Source: Streptomyces capillispiralis
GTDB taxonomy: Bacteria > Actinomycetota > Actinomycetes > Streptomycetales > Streptomycetaceae
DNA length: 64,000 nt
Assembly (NCBI RefSeq): GCF_007829875.1
Contig: NZ_VIWV01000001.1
Coordinates: 1,860,001-1,924,000, forward strand
Direction: 5' to 3'
Shown: positions 16,494 to 27,181 of the stretch, in pieces
Layout of the letters: the number at the start of each line of letters is the position of its first letter
Numbering within the stretch: the first letter of the stretch is position 1
Notes under the pieces: model-generated
Told to the model about the DNA's origin: nothing
Database searches by the model: none
Seen by the model: the letters and a program-made list of their open reading frames with translations, nothing else
Program-made: the position numbers and the translations under genes

Positions 16494-17903
16494 TCAGCCG
16501 AACAGGCCGCGCAGCCAGCCGAACAGCCCCGCCACCCAGAGGGCGAGCGGCAGCAGCGCCACCGCGAGGCCGGTGTGCGCCAGTTCCGCGGCACGGCCCC
16601 AGTACGGCAGCACCCGGCGGCCGGGCACCGTCCAGGCGGCGACGACGAGGGCGGCCGCGCAGCCCAGCAGCACCGCGAAGACCACCACGCGCCCGTCCCC
16701 GTCGCTGTCCACCGCCCAGGCGCGGGCGAGCAGCAGCAGCCCCCAGAGGCCGGGCACCGTCAGGGTGAGCCGCTGCCCGATGTGCACCAGGCCGCGGGAG
16801 TGCAGGAGCAGCAGCAGGCTCAGCGTGAGGGAGGTCAGCACCTCGGGCAGGTTCGGTCGCTCGGTGAGCACGACCAGGGCGGCCGCGGCGACGATGCCGG
16901 TGACCGCGAAGAGCGCGGTGACCCAGCGTCCGGCCAGTTCGGTGCGCTCGGCGACCTCGTCGCCCGCGTAGGGCTCGATGCCCTCCTGGAGCTGGGCGGC
17001 GGAGGACGGCAGCGCGGGCATCCGCATGCCGGCCAGTTTGAAGGCGAACGGTGCCACGGCCCCGGCGGCGAGCGCGACCACCGTGGACACCAGCGCCGCC
17101 GCGGCGGGCACGTGCAGGCCGGTGTAGCCGATCAGCGCGCCGGCGATCGCGGTGGCCACCGAGACCACCGCGGTGGCCAGCAGGGCGGGGGCGCCGACGG
17201 CGGTGGCGGCGAGCGCCAGGACCGCGCCGCCCGCGCCCGCCGCGCCGGCCGCGAGCAGCCGCGCGCCGGCCACCCGGGCGGCGTCCGGGCCGGTCAGGTC
17301 GCCGCCGGGCAGCAGCCAGCCGGCCAGGGCCAGGCAGGGCGCGACCAGCAGGCCGAGCGCGGTGGCGGAGAGCCGGTCGCCGACCGCGCGGCTGGCCGAG
17401 CCCGCGCCGGCCAGCAGCAGCAGGCCGGTCACGGCCGCGCAGGCGGCCCGGGAGCCGCCGGAGGCGCTGGTCACCCCGGGCCAGAGCACCAGCAGGAGGG
17501 CGGCCGCCACGGTCGCCACCACGGAGCCCACCAGGAAGCCGCGGGCGGCCCCGGGGTGCCAGGTGTGCAGCCGCCGTCCCGCGGTGTCGGCTATGCCGTC
17601 CACCAGGTCGTCGAGCCGGGCCTCCGGCAACGCCTCGGTGTGCGGGCGCAGGTAGAGCACCGCGCCGTCGGCGAGCCCGGCGCGGGCCAGGGTGGTCTCC
17701 TCGTCGAGCGGGGCGTCACCGAGCCGCTGGAGCACCCAGCCGGCGTGGTCGAGTCCGGCCTCCTCGGCCTCCTCGCCCACGTAGCGCAGCAGGGTGGGCA
17801 GCAGGTCGGCGACGGGCACGTCGGCGGGCACGGCCAGGTCGACGGAGACGCTCGGCGCACGTACGGTCAGGCGGCACAGTTCGGCCACCGCGCTGTCGGT
17901 CAT
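16494..17903 (-). CDS. eccD: Type VII secretion integral membrane protein EccD
   Basis: EccD (469 aa) is the polytopic membrane subunit of the ESX complex. The N-terminal ~85 residues form the ubiquitin-like cytosolic domain (CRLTVRAPSVSVDLAVPADV, then LLPTLLRYVG). From about residue 125 onward there are many hydrophobic helices rich in Ala, Leu and Val, consistent with the roughly eleven membrane segments of the family. The start is ATG 17903. It is the first gene of the eccD-eccB unit, transcribed divergently from eccC across a 407-base gap. Length and topology match known EccD proteins. Confidence 0.93.
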   Translation of the reverse strand: MTDSAVAELCRLTVRAPSVSVDLAVPADVPVADLLPTLLRYVGEEAEEAGLDHAGWVLQRLGDAPLDEETTLARAGLADGAVLYLRPHTEALPEARLDDLVDGIADTAGRRLHTWHPGAARGFLVGSVVATVAAALLLVLWPGVTSASGGSRAACAAVTGLLLLAGAGSASRAVGDRLSATALGLLVAPCLALAGWLLPGGDLTGPDAARVAGARLLAAGAAGAGGAVLALAATAVGAPALLATAVVSVATAIAGALIGYTGLHVPAAAALVSTVVALAAGAVAPFAFKLAGMRMPALPSSAAQLQEGIEPYAGDEVAERTELAGRWVTALFAVTGIVAAAALVVLTERPNLPEVLTSLTLSLLLLLHSRGLVHIGQRLTLTVPGLWGLLLLARAWAVDSDGDGRVVVFAVLLGCAAALVVAAWTVPGRRVLPYWGRAAELAHTGLAVALLPLALWVAGLFGWLRGLFG

Positions 17904-18310
17904 CAGCAGAACTCTCGGCTTCCGTGGGAGCTTTGACCGGAGGACTTCCCCCGGCGGAGGGGACGTGCGAAGAGTACGGAAGGCCCGTGCGGCCAGGAAC
18001 CGGGGGGCCGGTGCGGGAATTGTGTTCCCGCGGCCGGCTGCCGCCCATCCCGCGTGGACAGGTCGCGTTCCGTGAATGCAGACTACTGCCTACGCCCGCC
18101 GGATCGTGCTGCGGACCGGACCTCTTGTCCGGTATGGAGTTCACCGTCACGGGAGTTGGCCGTCCCCCGCTATCAGCCGGAAACATTCACCCGGCGTTCA
18201 CCGCCTCAGGTGGGCCTCGGAGAATCAGCGCGGTTCGGTGTTTCCCACCTCCCGCGTGCGCCGGTATTCGGTGCGGGCCGGAAAGCCACTGAAACCGGAG
18301 GTTTTGTTCC
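17904..18310. promoter_or_regulatory. Divergent promoter region between eccD and eccC
   Basis: This 407-base gap separates the two core-machine transcripts and contains no plausible gene. The half nearest eccC is less GC-rich. A strong GGAGG ribosome site at 18297-18301 serves the TTG start of eccC. I saw no clear -35/-10 pair that I would defend. Confidence 0.55.
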
Positions 18311-21300
18311 TTGAGCGTGGTGCTGTTTCGCCGGCCCGCCCGCAGGCGCGGACCGGAGATGCCCGACGGGCAATTGACCCTCCAGGAGCCGCCGGTCCTC
18401 GCCGAGACGGTGCCGGACACCTCGGCGATATGGACGTATTTGCCGATGGCGCTGATGTCGGTGTCGATGATGCTGATGTTCCTGCGCCCCGGCGGCGGGA
18501 ACGGCGTCTTCATGTATCTGGCGATGGGCGTCATGGCGCTCTCCGCCGGTGCCATGCTGCTGGGGCAGCTGATGCGCCGCTCCAGCGAGCGCAAGCAGCG
18601 GCTGAAGGGCGAACGCCGTGACTACCTCCGCTATCTGACGCAGACCCGCAAGCGGGTCCGGACGACCATCGCCGAGCAGCAGCGGGCGCTCGCCTGGCGG
18701 CACCCCGAGCCCGCCTCGCTGCGCTCCCTGGCCCGCACCTCGCGGCTGTGGGAGCGCCGCCCGGCCGACGAGGACTTCGGCGAGGTCCGGCTCGCGGTCG
18801 GTGAGCAGCAGCTCGCGCTCACCCTGAACCCGGTCTCCACCCGCCCGGTGGAGGACCTGGAGCCGCTCTGCGCGCACGCCCTGCGCCGCTTCATCCGCGC
18901 CTACTCCACCATCCCCGACCAGCCCCTCGGCCTCTACCTGCGCTCCTCGGCGCGGGTGCAGCTGCGCCCGGAGGACGACGCCGCCGACGAGTCCGCCGAG
19001 CCGGGCGCCGCGCCCCTCGGCGAGAACGGCGAGACGGAGGGCGGCGACGACGCGGTACGCGCCCTGGTGCGCGCCATGATCGGCCAGCTCGCGGTGTTCC
19101 ACGCCCCCGAGGAGCTGTGGATCGTCCTGTGCGTCAGTGACGAGCGGCGGCCCGACTGGGAGTGGGTCAAGTGGCTGCCGCACGCCCTCCACCCGCACGA
19201 GGAGGACGGCGCCGGCCAGGTCCGCCGGATCACCGCGGACCTCACCGAGCTGGACGACCTGCTCGGCGCCGAGTTCGCCGAGCGGCCCGGTTTCGACCCG
19301 GACGCGCGTCCCGCCCGCGACGAGCCGTACACGGTCGTCGTCCTGGACGGCGTCACCGTTCCCGAGGGGCACCGCTGGGAGGGCCACGGCTACCGCAACG
19401 CCCTGGCCCTGGACGTCTCCGGGGCGCTGCGCTGGCGGCCCGGCCGCAACACGCTGCGGCTGACCGTCGGTCCCGACCAGGTGAGCCTGGTGCGCACCGA
19501 CCGCAGCCGCAAGGAGCGTTCGGTGGCGCTCGGCCGGCCGGACCGGCTCGGCCCGCTCGGCGCGGAGGCGCTGGCGCGGCTGCTCACGCCCCGCCGGATC
19601 AGCCTGGCCACCGACATCGCGCAGCCGCTGGACACCGACGTCGAGCTGACCACCCTGCTCGGCATACCCGACCTGCACCGGCACGACGCGCGCGCCCTGT
19701 TCGCGAGGAACACCGGCTCCGCCCGGCTGCGGGTGCCGATCGCGGTCGGCGTGGACGGCCGTCCGGTGGAACTCGACATCAAGGAGTCCGCGCAGGGCGG
19801 CATGGGCCCGCACGGCATGCTCATCGGCGCCACCGGCTCCGGCAAGAGCGAGCTGCTGCGGACCCTGGTCCTCGGTCTCGCCCTGACCAACTCCTCCGAG
19901 ACGCTCAACTTCATCCTGGTCGACTTCAAGGGCGGCGCCACCTTCCTCGGCCTGGAGGAGCTGCCGCACACCTCCGCCGTCATCACCAACCTCGCCGACG
20001 AGGTCGCCCTGGTGGAGCGCATGCAGGACGCCCTGCACGGTGAGCTCATCCGCCGCCAGGAGCTGCTGCGCGCGGCCGGCAACTACACCTCCGCCCTGGA
20101 GTACGAGCGGGCCCGCGCCGCCGGTACCGACCTGGCGCCGCTGCCCAGCCTGTTCGTGGTGGTCGACGAGTTCAGCGAACTGCTGTCCGCGCACCGCGAG
20201 TTCATGGACCTGTTCGTGATGATCGGCCGCCTCGGCCGCTCCCTCGGCGTGCATCTGCTGCTGGCCTCGCAGCGCCTGGACGAGGGCCGCATGCACCAGC
20301 TGGAGAGCCATCTGTCGTACCGCATCGGCCTGCGGACCTTCTCCGCGATGGAGAGCCGCGGTGTGCTCGGCGTGCCGGACGCCTACCAGCTGCCCGCCCA
20401 GCCCGGCAGCGGCTATCTGAAGTCCGGGGTGGAGTCCCTGACCCGGTTCCGCGCCGCCTACTCCTCCGGTACGTACCGGCGCCGCACCGGCGCCGTGGTG
20501 CAGGCCCGGGTGGCCTCCCAGGTGGTGCCGTGGACCAGCGGCTGGGTGGTGCCGCGCACGCTGGAGGCGGCTCCCGAGCCGGAGCCGGAGACGGAGGAGA
20601 CCGGCGACGAGGAGACCCTGCTCGACGTGGCCCTGGACCGGCTGCGCGAGTCCGGGCCCGCCGCCCACCAGGTGTGGCTGCCGCCGCTGGACGAGCCCTC
20701 CCCGCTGGACGCCCTGCTGCCCGGTATCGCCCCCGACCCCGAGCGCGGCCTCAGTGCCGCCGGCTGGCCCGGGACGGGCCGGCTGCGGGTGCCGGTCGGC
20801 CTGGTCGACAAGCCCTTCGAGCAGCGCCGCGACCCGCTGGTCGTGGACCTGTCCGGGGCGGGCGGTCACGTGGCCATCGCGGGCGGCTCGCAGAGCGGCA
20901 AGTCGACCCTCGCCCGCACCCTGATCACCGCCCTCGCGCTCACCCACACCCCCGCCGAGATCCAGTTCTTCTGCCTCGACTTCGGTGGCGGCGGCCTGTC
21001 CCAGCTGGCCGGGCTGCCGCACGTCGGCGGTGTCGCGGCGCGGCTCAACCCGGAGCGGGTGCACCGGGCCGTCGCCGAGGTGATGACGCTGCTGGCCCGC
21101 CGCGAGCAGTTCTTCGTGGACCACACCCTGGACTCCATGCAGTCCTACCGCCGTCGGCGGGCCGCCGGGGAGTTCCCCGACGAGCCGTTCGGCGACGTGT
21201 TCATGGTGGTCGACGGCTGGTCCACGGTCCGCCAGGACTACGACGACCTGATCCCGAAGTTCAACGAACTCGCCGCCCGCGGCCTCAACTACGGCATCCA

Positions 21301-22363
21301 CCTGGTGATCACCACCACCCGGTGGGTGGAGCTGTCCGCGCAGGTCCGTGACCAGGCCGCCACCCGCCTGGAGCTGCGGATGGGTGACCCGATGGACTCC
21401 GAGATCGACACCCGCAAGGCCCGCTCGGTGCCGCGCAGCGGCGGCCGCGGCATCACCGCCGACAGCAAGATGCACTTCCTCGCCGGTCTGCCCCGCCTGG
21501 ACGGCAGCGGGTCCCTGGAGGACCTCGGCGAGGGCGTCGCCCACCTGGTCTCCGAGGTGTCCCGGCACTGGTCCGGCCCGGCCGCCCCGCAGGTGCGGAT
21601 GCTGCCGCACCGGCTCCCGCTGGCCGACCTGCCCGCGCCGGAGCCGACCGAGGGCGGCGGCATGCGCCTCGCGCTCGGCATCGACCAGGACGCGCTGGAA
21701 CCGGTCTGGCACGACTTCAGCCGCACCCCGCACCTGATCGTGGTCGGTGACACCGAGAGCGGCAAGACCAACCTGCTGCGCCGCATCACCCAGGGCATCA
21801 CCGCCCGTTACGCCCCCCACGAGGCGAAGATCATCGCGGTGGACTACCGCCGCACGCTGGTGGAGGCCATCCCGGAGGAGTACCGCATCGGGCACGTGAT
21901 CTCCCTGGACAACCTCCAGGAGACCATCGACGGCGCGGCCCGCGCGATGAAGACCCGGGTGCCGGGCGCGGACATCGCCCCCGCCCGGATGCGCCAGTGC
22001 GACTGGTGGACGGGCCCGCGCCTGTTCATCCTGGTCGACGACTACGACATGGTCTCCGGGAACTCCTTCCAGAGCCCCTTCGAGCCGCTCTTCGAGTACC
22101 TGACGCTCGGTTTCGAGACCGGTGTGCACCTGGTGGTCGCCCGCAGTGCCATGGGCGCCGGGCGCGGTCTGAGCGACGCGCTCATCCGCCGCCTCGACGA
22201 GGCCAACAACCCCGCCGTGCTGCTGTCCTGCCCGCCCACCGAGGGCCGTCTGTTCGGCGACGCCAAGCCGATCAACCTGCCTCCGGGCCGGGCGCAGCAC
22301 ATCGCCCGCCGCCGGGCGCGGCTGATGCAGACGGCGCTGGTGGAGGAGAGCCGGGGAAGCTGA
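18311..22363 (+). CDS. eccC: Type VII secretion ATPase EccC (fused EccCa/EccCb, FtsK/SpoIIIE type)
   Basis: EccC (1,350 aa) is the motor that recognises WXG100 and other substrates. Two membrane helices lie at about residues 35-85. Three ATPase domains follow: Walker A GATGSGKSELL near residue 507 with VDFKGGA as Walker B, GGSQSGKSTLA near 856 with LDFGGGG, and GDTESGKTNLL near 1,143 with VDYRR. All three P-loops keep the GKS/GKT lysine. EccCa and EccCb are fused in one chain, as in most non-mycobacterial ESX systems. The start is taken as TTG 18311, since it gives the usual MSVVLFRRPARR N-terminus 9 bases after GGAGG. It is transcribed alone and ends at a very strong bidirectional terminator. 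Confidence 0.95.
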   Translation: MSVVLFRRPARRRGPEMPDGQLTLQEPPVLAETVPDTSAIWTYLPMALMSVSMMLMFLRPGGGNGVFMYLAMGVMALSAGAMLLGQLMRRSSERKQRLKGERRDYLRYLTQTRKRVRTTIAEQQRALAWRHPEPASLRSLARTSRLWERRPADEDFGEVRLAVGEQQLALTLNPVSTRPVEDLEPLCAHALRRFIRAYSTIPDQPLGLYLRSSARVQLRPEDDAADESAEPGAAPLGENGETEGGDDAVRALVRAMIGQLAVFHAPEELWIVLCVSDERRPDWEWVKWLPHALHPHEEDGAGQVRRITADLTELDDLLGAEFAERPGFDPDARPARDEPYTVVVLDGVTVPEGHRWEGHGYRNALALDVSGALRWRPGRNTLRLTVGPDQVSLVRTDRSRKERSVALGRPDRLGPLGAEALARLLTPRRISLATDIAQPLDTDVELTTLLGIPDLHRHDARALFARNTGSARLRVPIAVGVDGRPVELDIKESAQGGMGPHGMLIGATGSGKSELLRTLVLGLALTNSSETLNFILVDFKGGATFLGLEELPHTSAVITNLADEVALVERMQDALHGELIRRQELLRAAGNYTSALEYERARAAGTDLAPLPSLFVVVDEFSELLSAHREFMDLFVMIGRLGRSLGVHLLLASQRLDEGRMHQLESHLSYRIGLRTFSAMESRGVLGVPDAYQLPAQPGSGYLKSGVESLTRFRAAYSSGTYRRRTGAVVQARVASQVVPWTSGWVVPRTLEAAPEPEPETEETGDEETLLDVALDRLRESGPAAHQVWLPPLDEPSPLDALLPGIAPDPERGLSAAGWPGTGRLRVPVGLVDKPFEQRRDPLVVDLSGAGGHVAIAGGSQSGKSTLARTLITALALTHTPAEIQFFCLDFGGGGLSQLAGLPHVGGVAARLNPERVHRAVAEVMTLLARREQFFVDHTLDSMQSYRRRRAAGEFPDEPFGDVFMVVDGWSTVRQDYDDLIPKFNELAARGLNYGIHLVITTTRWVELSAQVRDQAATRLELRMGDPMDSEIDTRKARSVPRSGGRGITADSKMHFLAGLPRLDGSGSLEDLGEGVAHLVSEVSRHWSGPAAPQVRMLPHRLPLADLPAPEPTEGGGMRLALGIDQDALEPVWHDFSRTPHLIVVGDTESGKTNLLRRITQGITARYAPHEAKIIAVDYRRTLVEAIPEEYRIGHVISLDNLQETIDGAARAMKTRVPGADIAPARMRQCDWWTGPRLFILVDDYDMVSGNSFQSPFEPLFEYLTLGFETGVHLVVARSAMGAGRGLSDALIRRLDEANNPAVLLSCPPTEGRLFGDAKPINLPPGRAQHIARRRARLMQTALVEESRGS

Positions 22364-22380
22364 GGGCCGCGGGATGCGGA

Positions 22381-22436
22381 GCACACGAGAGCGGCGGGAG
22401 CCACCTGGGAAGGTGGCTCCCGCCGCTCTCGTGTGC
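22381..22436. terminator. Very strong bidirectional terminator between eccC and mycP
   Basis: A perfect 25-bp stem (22381-22405 with 22412-22436) and a 6-base loop (TGGGAA) sit between the convergent eccC and mycosin genes, 17 bases after the eccC stop and 45 bases after the mycosin stop. It is the longest perfect inverted repeat I noticed in the window. Confidence 0.9.
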
Positions 22437-22481
22437 GGGGCGGTACGCGCGCGGCGCCCGCCCCCGTGCCGGTCCTGAGTG

Positions 22482-23717
22482 TCAGTCCCCCGCGGTGCCG
22501 TCCGCCGGACGCCAGCCGCGGGCGCGGGCCCGGGGCAGGACGAAGGCGGCCCACAGGACGGCGAGGACGGCGGCGGAGCCGAGGACGACGAAGACGGTCG
22601 CGCGGTCGGCCGCCCGGTCGGCGGCGGAGGTGTCGCGGACGGTCACGGGGTCCGCGGCCCGCTCGGCCCCGGCGGACCCGCCCGGCTCGCCGAGCACCGT
22701 GGTGACGGCGGCGTACGGGTCGAGCTGGGGGATGTCGGCGGGATAGGCGGTGGCGGTCAGCCGGCGCGCGACGGCGTCCGCGGAGTCGTCGGGGCGGGCG
22801 GCGCGGACCACCGCGGCGGCACCGGCGGCGTAGGCGGTGGCCACCGAGGCGCCGGCGCCGAGGTAGTGGCCGTCGCCGCGCGGGCCGCCGGAGACCACCC
22901 CGGCGCCGGGCGCGGCCAGGTCGATGCCGGTGGTGGGCAGGGCGCTGTCCGGGCGGGCACCATTGGGCAGCATGTCGGCGACCGAGAGGACACCCGGCTC
23001 TCCGGCCGGCCAGTAGGTGCGGGAGGGGATCTCGTCGGTGCCCGTGCGGGGCGGGTCCGGGGTGGCCGCGGCGACCACCACGGCGCCCTCGCGGCGGGCC
23101 TCGGCGACCGCTTCGGTCAGCGCCTCGTCCCGGTCCGGCAGGGCCACCGCGACGGCGATCACCGAGGCACCGGCCCCGGTCGCCTCGTTCAGCGCAGCCG
23201 TGACCAGCTCGGCGCTCGGCTGCCCGCGCTCGTCGGTGCCGCGCAGCGCCAGGATCTCGGCGTCCGGGGCGAGTCCGGCCAGGCGCGGGGTGTCCCCGCC
23301 GCTCCCGGCGATCAGCCCGGCCAGGAACGTGCCGTTGCCCACGCAGTCGTCGGCGGCGGCGCCCGCGGCGGTGACCCGGTCCTCCAGACCGGCCGCGCCG
23401 GGGTCGACCCCGGTGCCGATGAGGGCGACGGTCACGCCCGCGCCGGTGCCGTGTCCGTGCAGCCGGTCCAGGTCCAGGCGCTGGCGCGACCAGTCCTGCT
23501 TCTTCGCCTTCTCGCCGGAAGCGGGGGTGCAGGCCGTCTCCTCGGCGTCCGGGTCGAGCGCGGAGGGCATGCCGGGCAGTTCCTGTCCCTTGCCGTCGGC
23601 CGCCGGCGGGCGTACGGGGGGTGCCGCCTGGACCGTGGCGGCCGTGGGCAGCAGCAGGGCGGCGGCCAGACCGGCGCCGGACAGGACGCGGGCGGCCCCG
23701 CGGGCGGGCGCCCTCAT
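22482..23717 (-). CDS. mycP: Mycosin (MycP, subtilisin-fold membrane protein), apparently catalytically dead
   Basis: The product (411 aa) has the mycosin layout: signal peptide ([20 protein letters not shown]), S8 subtilase domain, and a C-terminal membrane helix ([21 protein letters not shown]). The Ser motif GASVAT is present with Ser291. The catalytic Asp position reads ALIGTGVDP with Gly101 where the family has Asp in IDTG, and the His position reads VGNGT with Asn128 in place of GHGT. The usual oxyanion Asn region reads AAATPD. Each of the two catalytic changes is one base away from the canonical codon. Mycosins also stabilise the ESX complex independently of proteolysis, so a structural role is plausible. 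The start ATG 23717 overlaps the upstream stop (ATGA), implying translational coupling. Confidence 0.9.
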   Translation of the reverse strand: MRAPARGAARVLSGAGLAAALLLPTAATVQAAPPVRPPAADGKGQELPGMPSALDPDAEETACTPASGEKAKKQDWSRQRLDLDRLHGHGTGAGVTVALIGTGVDPGAAGLEDRVTAAGAAADDCVGNGTFLAGLIAGSGGDTPRLAGLAPDAEILALRGTDERGQPSAELVTAALNEATGAGASVIAVAVALPDRDEALTEAVAEARREGAVVVAAATPDPPRTGTDEIPSRTYWPAGEPGVLSVADMLPNGARPDSALPTTGIDLAAPGAGVVSGGPRGDGHYLGAGASVATAYAAGAAAVVRAARPDDSADAVARRLTATAYPADIPQLDPYAAVTTVLGEPGGSAGAERAADPVTVRDTSAADRAADRATVFVVLGSAAVLAVLWAAFVLPRARARGWRPADGTAGD

Positions 23718-26700
23718 CGGCCGGCCGCCTTCGGCGCCGCGGCCACGACGTCCTCGGGGGTGAGGATGCGCAGGTCGTCCAGGGTGGGCGCGGCCAGCGA
23801 ACTGAGCCGTCCCGCCTGCCGGGTGACCATCGACTCGACCACCTGGCGGGCCAGGCGGGCGTTGCCGAAGGAGCGGTCCCTGGGCAGCGCGTCGAAGTAC
23901 TCCTTGAGCAGCGGTCCGGTGCCCGGCCCGCACTCGTAGCCCATGCTCGTGGCCTGGGAGCGCACGATGGTGACCAGTTCCTCGGAGGAGTAGTCGGCGA
24001 AGGCGATCCGGCGCGGGAAGCGGGAGGACAGGCCCGGGTTGGAGGCGAGGAAGTGCTGCATCTCGTCGGTGTATCCGGCGACGATGACGACGACCTCGTC
24101 GCGGTGGTCCTCCATCAGCTTCAGCAGCGTGTCCACCGCCTCCTGGCCGAAGTCGGCGCCGCTGCCGCGCGGGGTGAGGGTGTAGGCCTCGTCGATGAAC
24201 AGCACACCGCCGCGGGCCCGCTCGAAGACCTCGCGGGTGAGCTGGGCGGTGTGTCCGATGTAGCGGCCGACCAGGTCGGCGCGGGCCGCCTCGATCAGCT
24301 GGCCGCGTTCGAGGATGCCGAGCTGGGTCAGGATCTCGCCGTAGAGGCGGGCGACGGTGGTCTTGCCGGTGCCGGGCGGGCCGGTGAAGACCAGGTGGTG
24401 GCTGAGCGAGGGCACCGGCAGGCCGGCGGCGGCGCGGTGGCGTGCGGTGGTGATGAGGTTGACCAGGTCCGCGACGTCGCGCTTCACCTCCGCCAGGCCG
24501 ATCATGTCGCCGAGGCGGGTCAGCGGGTCGTCCCCGGGGACGGCGGTCTCGGCGGCCTTCGCGGCGGCGGTGGCGGAGACGTCCTCCGGCAGCAGCAGCC
24601 GCAGGTCGCGCTCGCCGACCTGCGCCAGGGACGCGAGCCGGACCGCCTGCCGGTCAACCATCTCCTCGAACACGCCGCGCGCGGCACGGCCGTTGCCGAA
24701 GCCGGCGTCCCGCGGCATCGCCTCGAAGTGCGCGGCCAGCGCCTCCGCGGTGCCCTCGCCCAGCTCGTACTGGTGCTGGGCGCACATGTTCTCCATGATG
24801 GCGACCAGCTCGGGCACGGAGTAGTTCTCGAACTCGACGGTCCGCGAGAAGCGGGAGGCCAGACCGGGGTTGGAGCCGAGGAAGGACTCCATCTCACGGG
24901 AGTAGCCGGCCGCGACCACCACCACGTCGTCGCGGTGGTCCTCCATCAGCTTCAGCAGGGTGTCCACCGCCTCGCGGCCGAAGTCGGCGCCGCCGTTGCC
25001 GCTGTCCGCGGTGAGTGTGTACGCCTCGTCGATGAACAGCACGCCGCCGAGCGCCCGCTGGAAGGTCTCCGTGGTCTTGATCGCCGTACCGCCGACGACC
25101 TGTGCGACCAGGTCGGCGCGGGAGACCTCCACCAGGTGGCCGCTGCGCAGCGAGCCCAGTTCGGCCAGGATCGACCCGTAGAGGCGGGCGACCGTCGTCT
25201 TACCGGTGCCGGGCGGGCCGGCGAAGATCAGGTGGCGGCTCATCGGCGGGGCGGGCATGCCGAGCTTCTCGCGGCGCTGGGCGAGCTGGGTCAGGTTGAC
25301 CAGGGTGCCCACCTGCTGCTTGACGTTCTCCAGGCCGATCAGCGCGTTGAGGGCGCCGAGCGGGCCGTCCGCGCGGTCCGGCGCGGGCCCGTCGGCGGCG
25401 CCGGAGCCGGCCGGGTCGGTGTTCTCGGCGCTGCCGCTGCCCCAGGCGTCCCGCTTGCCGTTGCCGGTGCTGTTCAGGCCCTCCACGGCGAGCCGTTCGC
25501 CGGGCGCGGTCTGCACCAGGCCGCCGCCCGCGTTCTCCCGGGCGAGGCAGTTCACCAGGGAGACCGGCGCGGTGGACTCCACCCGGAAGCCGTCCTGGGC
25601 GCCGCCGGTGGCCTCGCAGCCGCTGAGCGAGGCGAGCGCCCCCTCGTGGAGCAGGTAGCCGTGGCCCTGGGGGGCGTGCACGGCGGTGCGGTTGGCGGTC
25701 AGTTCGCCGCCCGCGGCGACGACCACGCCGTCCTCGCCGGATATCTCGACGCGGAAGTCGCGCACGGTGACGTTGCCGCCGTCCTCCACGACCAGGCCGT
25801 TGGTGGCGGTGTCGGAGACCCCGCCGCCGGCCAGGTAGAGGGTGCTGCCGGAGCCCACCCGTACGCCCACGCCGTTCGGCCGGACGATCTCGCAGTCCTC
25901 GGCGCGGCCGCGGGCGTCCTTGGTGGCCGCGATGCCGTCACCGGAGGGCTCCACCAGCCGGGCCCGGCGCAGCAGCGGGTTGGCACCGCCGCGCACCAGG
26001 ACGGCGGGGGAACCGCCGATCACCTCCAGGCGGTCCAGTTCCGGCGCCGAGTCCTCCTCCAGGAGCAGCCCGGTGTCGTCGCAGTCGCGGACCGTCAGTC
26101 CGGTCAGCGCCGGGGAGGCGGCCCCGGCGACGCGCAGCGCCGCGCCCTGCGCGCCGTCGATCCAGCAGTCCTCGAAGGTGCCGCGCGCCCGGTCGGTGAC
26201 CAGGATGCCGTGGCCGCGGGTGCGCGAGACGCGGCAGCGGCGCAGCACCGGGTCGGTGCCCTGCGCCAGCGTGATGCCGTTGGCCGAGGCGCCGGTGACG
26301 CGGACGTCCTCCAGGGTGGTGCGGCCCGAGCTGCTCAGGTGCACGCCGGTGCCGGTGTCGTGCACCACGGTGCGCACCACCGTCAGGGAGCAGTTCTGCT
26401 CCAGGGCGATGGAGGGCTTGTCGGTGGAGGAGACGTCGCAGTCCTCGACGCTGCCGCGGGAGTCGCCGTTGGCGAGCAGTCCGTTGCCGCGGGCGTCGCG
26501 CACGGTGCAGCCGCGCATGCTCGCCTCGCCCTGTTCGGCGAGGACCAGGCCGCTGGTGCCCAGGTGTTCGAGGGTGCAGGACTCCACGGTGGTGGGTGTG
26601 TTCGAGGTGACCACGATGCCCGCGCCCTGCGGGTTGCTCACCCGGCAGTCCCGCAGCGCGAGCGAGCCGGTGCCGCCGGCGAGCATCGCGGTCCAGGCGG

Positions 26701-27031
26701 CGCCGACCACCTCGCAGCCGTCGAACGCGGCCTGTCCGCGCCGCACGTCGACCGCGGGCAGCTCGGCGTCGCCGCCGCGCAGGGTCAGTTCGGACAGCAT
26801 CACCGCGTCGGCGCGCAGCGCGAGCACGCTGCCCGTGCGCGGCCGGATCTCCACGGTGCCCCGCCCTTCGGCGGCGGTGAGGGTCACCCTGGTGTTGATC
26901 ACCAGGTTCTCGGCGTACGTCCCGGGCCGGACGCTGATGAGCGCGCCGGTACGGGCAGCAGCGAGTGCCTCACCGATCGTCCGGTAGCGGTCCCGGTCCC
27001 CGGGCCCTACCGTCAGTACCTGGCGCGACAC
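23714..27031 (-). CDS. EccA-like protein: right-handed beta-helix fused to two CbbX-type AAA ATPase domains
   Basis: The product (1,105 aa) is cytosolic. Residues about 1-540 are a parallel beta-helix of short repeats (GxGIxV, SxxxVExC patterns) of the pectate-lyase-like kind. Two AAA domains follow, starting near residues 562 ([10 protein letters not shown]) and 842 ([10 protein letters not shown]). Each has a Walker [16 protein letters not shown] (near 605 and 882) and Walker [13 protein letters not shown], typical of CbxX/CfqX and EccA proteins. Mycobacterial EccA has a TPR-like N-terminus and one AAA domain; here the N-terminus is a beta-helix and the AAA is doubled. EccA-type ATPases are thought to handle substrates or chaperones. 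The GTG start follows a full AAGGAGGT site. Confidence 0.88.
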   Translation of the reverse strand: MSRQVLTVGPGDRDRYRTIGEALAAARTGALISVRPGTYAENLVINTRVTLTAAEGRGTVEIRPRTGSVLALRADAVMLSELTLRGGDAELPAVDVRRGQAAFDGCEVVGAAWTAMLAGGTGSLALRDCRVSNPQGAGIVVTSNTPTTVESCTLEHLGTSGLVLAEQGEASMRGCTVRDARGNGLLANGDSRGSVEDCDVSSTDKPSIALEQNCSLTVVRTVVHDTGTGVHLSSSGRTTLEDVRVTGASANGITLAQGTDPVLRRCRVSRTRGHGILVTDRARGTFEDCWIDGAQGAALRVAGAASPALTGLTVRDCDDTGLLLEEDSAPELDRLEVIGGSPAVLVRGGANPLLRRARLVEPSGDGIAATKDARGRAEDCEIVRPNGVGVRVGSGSTLYLAGGGVSDTATNGLVVEDGGNVTVRDFRVEISGEDGVVVAAGGELTANRTAVHAPQGHGYLLHEGALASLSGCEATGGAQDGFRVESTAPVSLVNCLARENAGGGLVQTAPGERLAVEGLNSTGNGKRDAWGSGSAENTDPAGSGAADGPAPDRADGPLGALNALIGLENVKQQVGTLVNLTQLAQRREKLGMPAPPMSRHLIFAGPPGTGKTTVARLYGSILAELGSLRSGHLVEVSRADLVAQVVGGTAIKTTETFQRALGGVLFIDEAYTLTADSGNGGADFGREAVDTLLKLMEDHRDDVVVVAAGYSREMESFLGSNPGLASRFSRTVEFENYSVPELVAIMENMCAQHQYELGEGTAEALAAHFEAMPRDAGFGNGRAARGVFEEMVDRQAVRLASLAQVGERDLRLLLPEDVSATAAAKAAETAVPGDDPLTRLGDMIGLAEVKRDVADLVNLITTARHRAAAGLPVPSLSHHLVFTGPPGTGKTTVARLYGEILTQLGILERGQLIEAARADLVGRYIGHTAQLTREVFERARGGVLFIDEAYTLTPRGSGADFGQEAVDTLLKLMEDHRDEVVVIVAGYTDEMQHFLASNPGLSSRFPRRIAFADYSSEELVTIVRSQATSMGYECGPGTGPLLKEYFDALPRDRSFGNARLARQVVESMVTRQAGRLSSLAAPTLDDLRILTPEDVVAAAPKAAGR

Positions 27032-27068
27032 GCACCAACCTCCTTGCCACGACGGCGTCTTCAGCGGG

Positions 27069-27089
27069 CGCCCCCGGGCTTCGGGGGCG
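27069..27089. terminator. Hairpin between the ricin-lectin gene and the AAA gene
   Basis: An 8-bp perfect stem CGCCCCCG/CGGGGGCG with a 5-base loop lies in the 150-base gap between the lectin stop at 27182 and the AAA gene start. It may attenuate rather than stop transcription, since the genes look like one minus-strand cluster. Confidence 0.45.
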
Positions 27090-27181
27090 GATGTCGGCGA
27101 GCCGACGGTGCCATCATGCCTCGCCCATCGGGCGGGCGGATGCCGGGAGGGGGGTCCCGGTGGGTTCGGCGGGGCGTCCGG

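Noticed and set aside
18206-22384. A ~1,390-codon minus-strand frame opposite eccC
   Set aside because: Pure antisense shadow of a gene with three intact ATPase domains.
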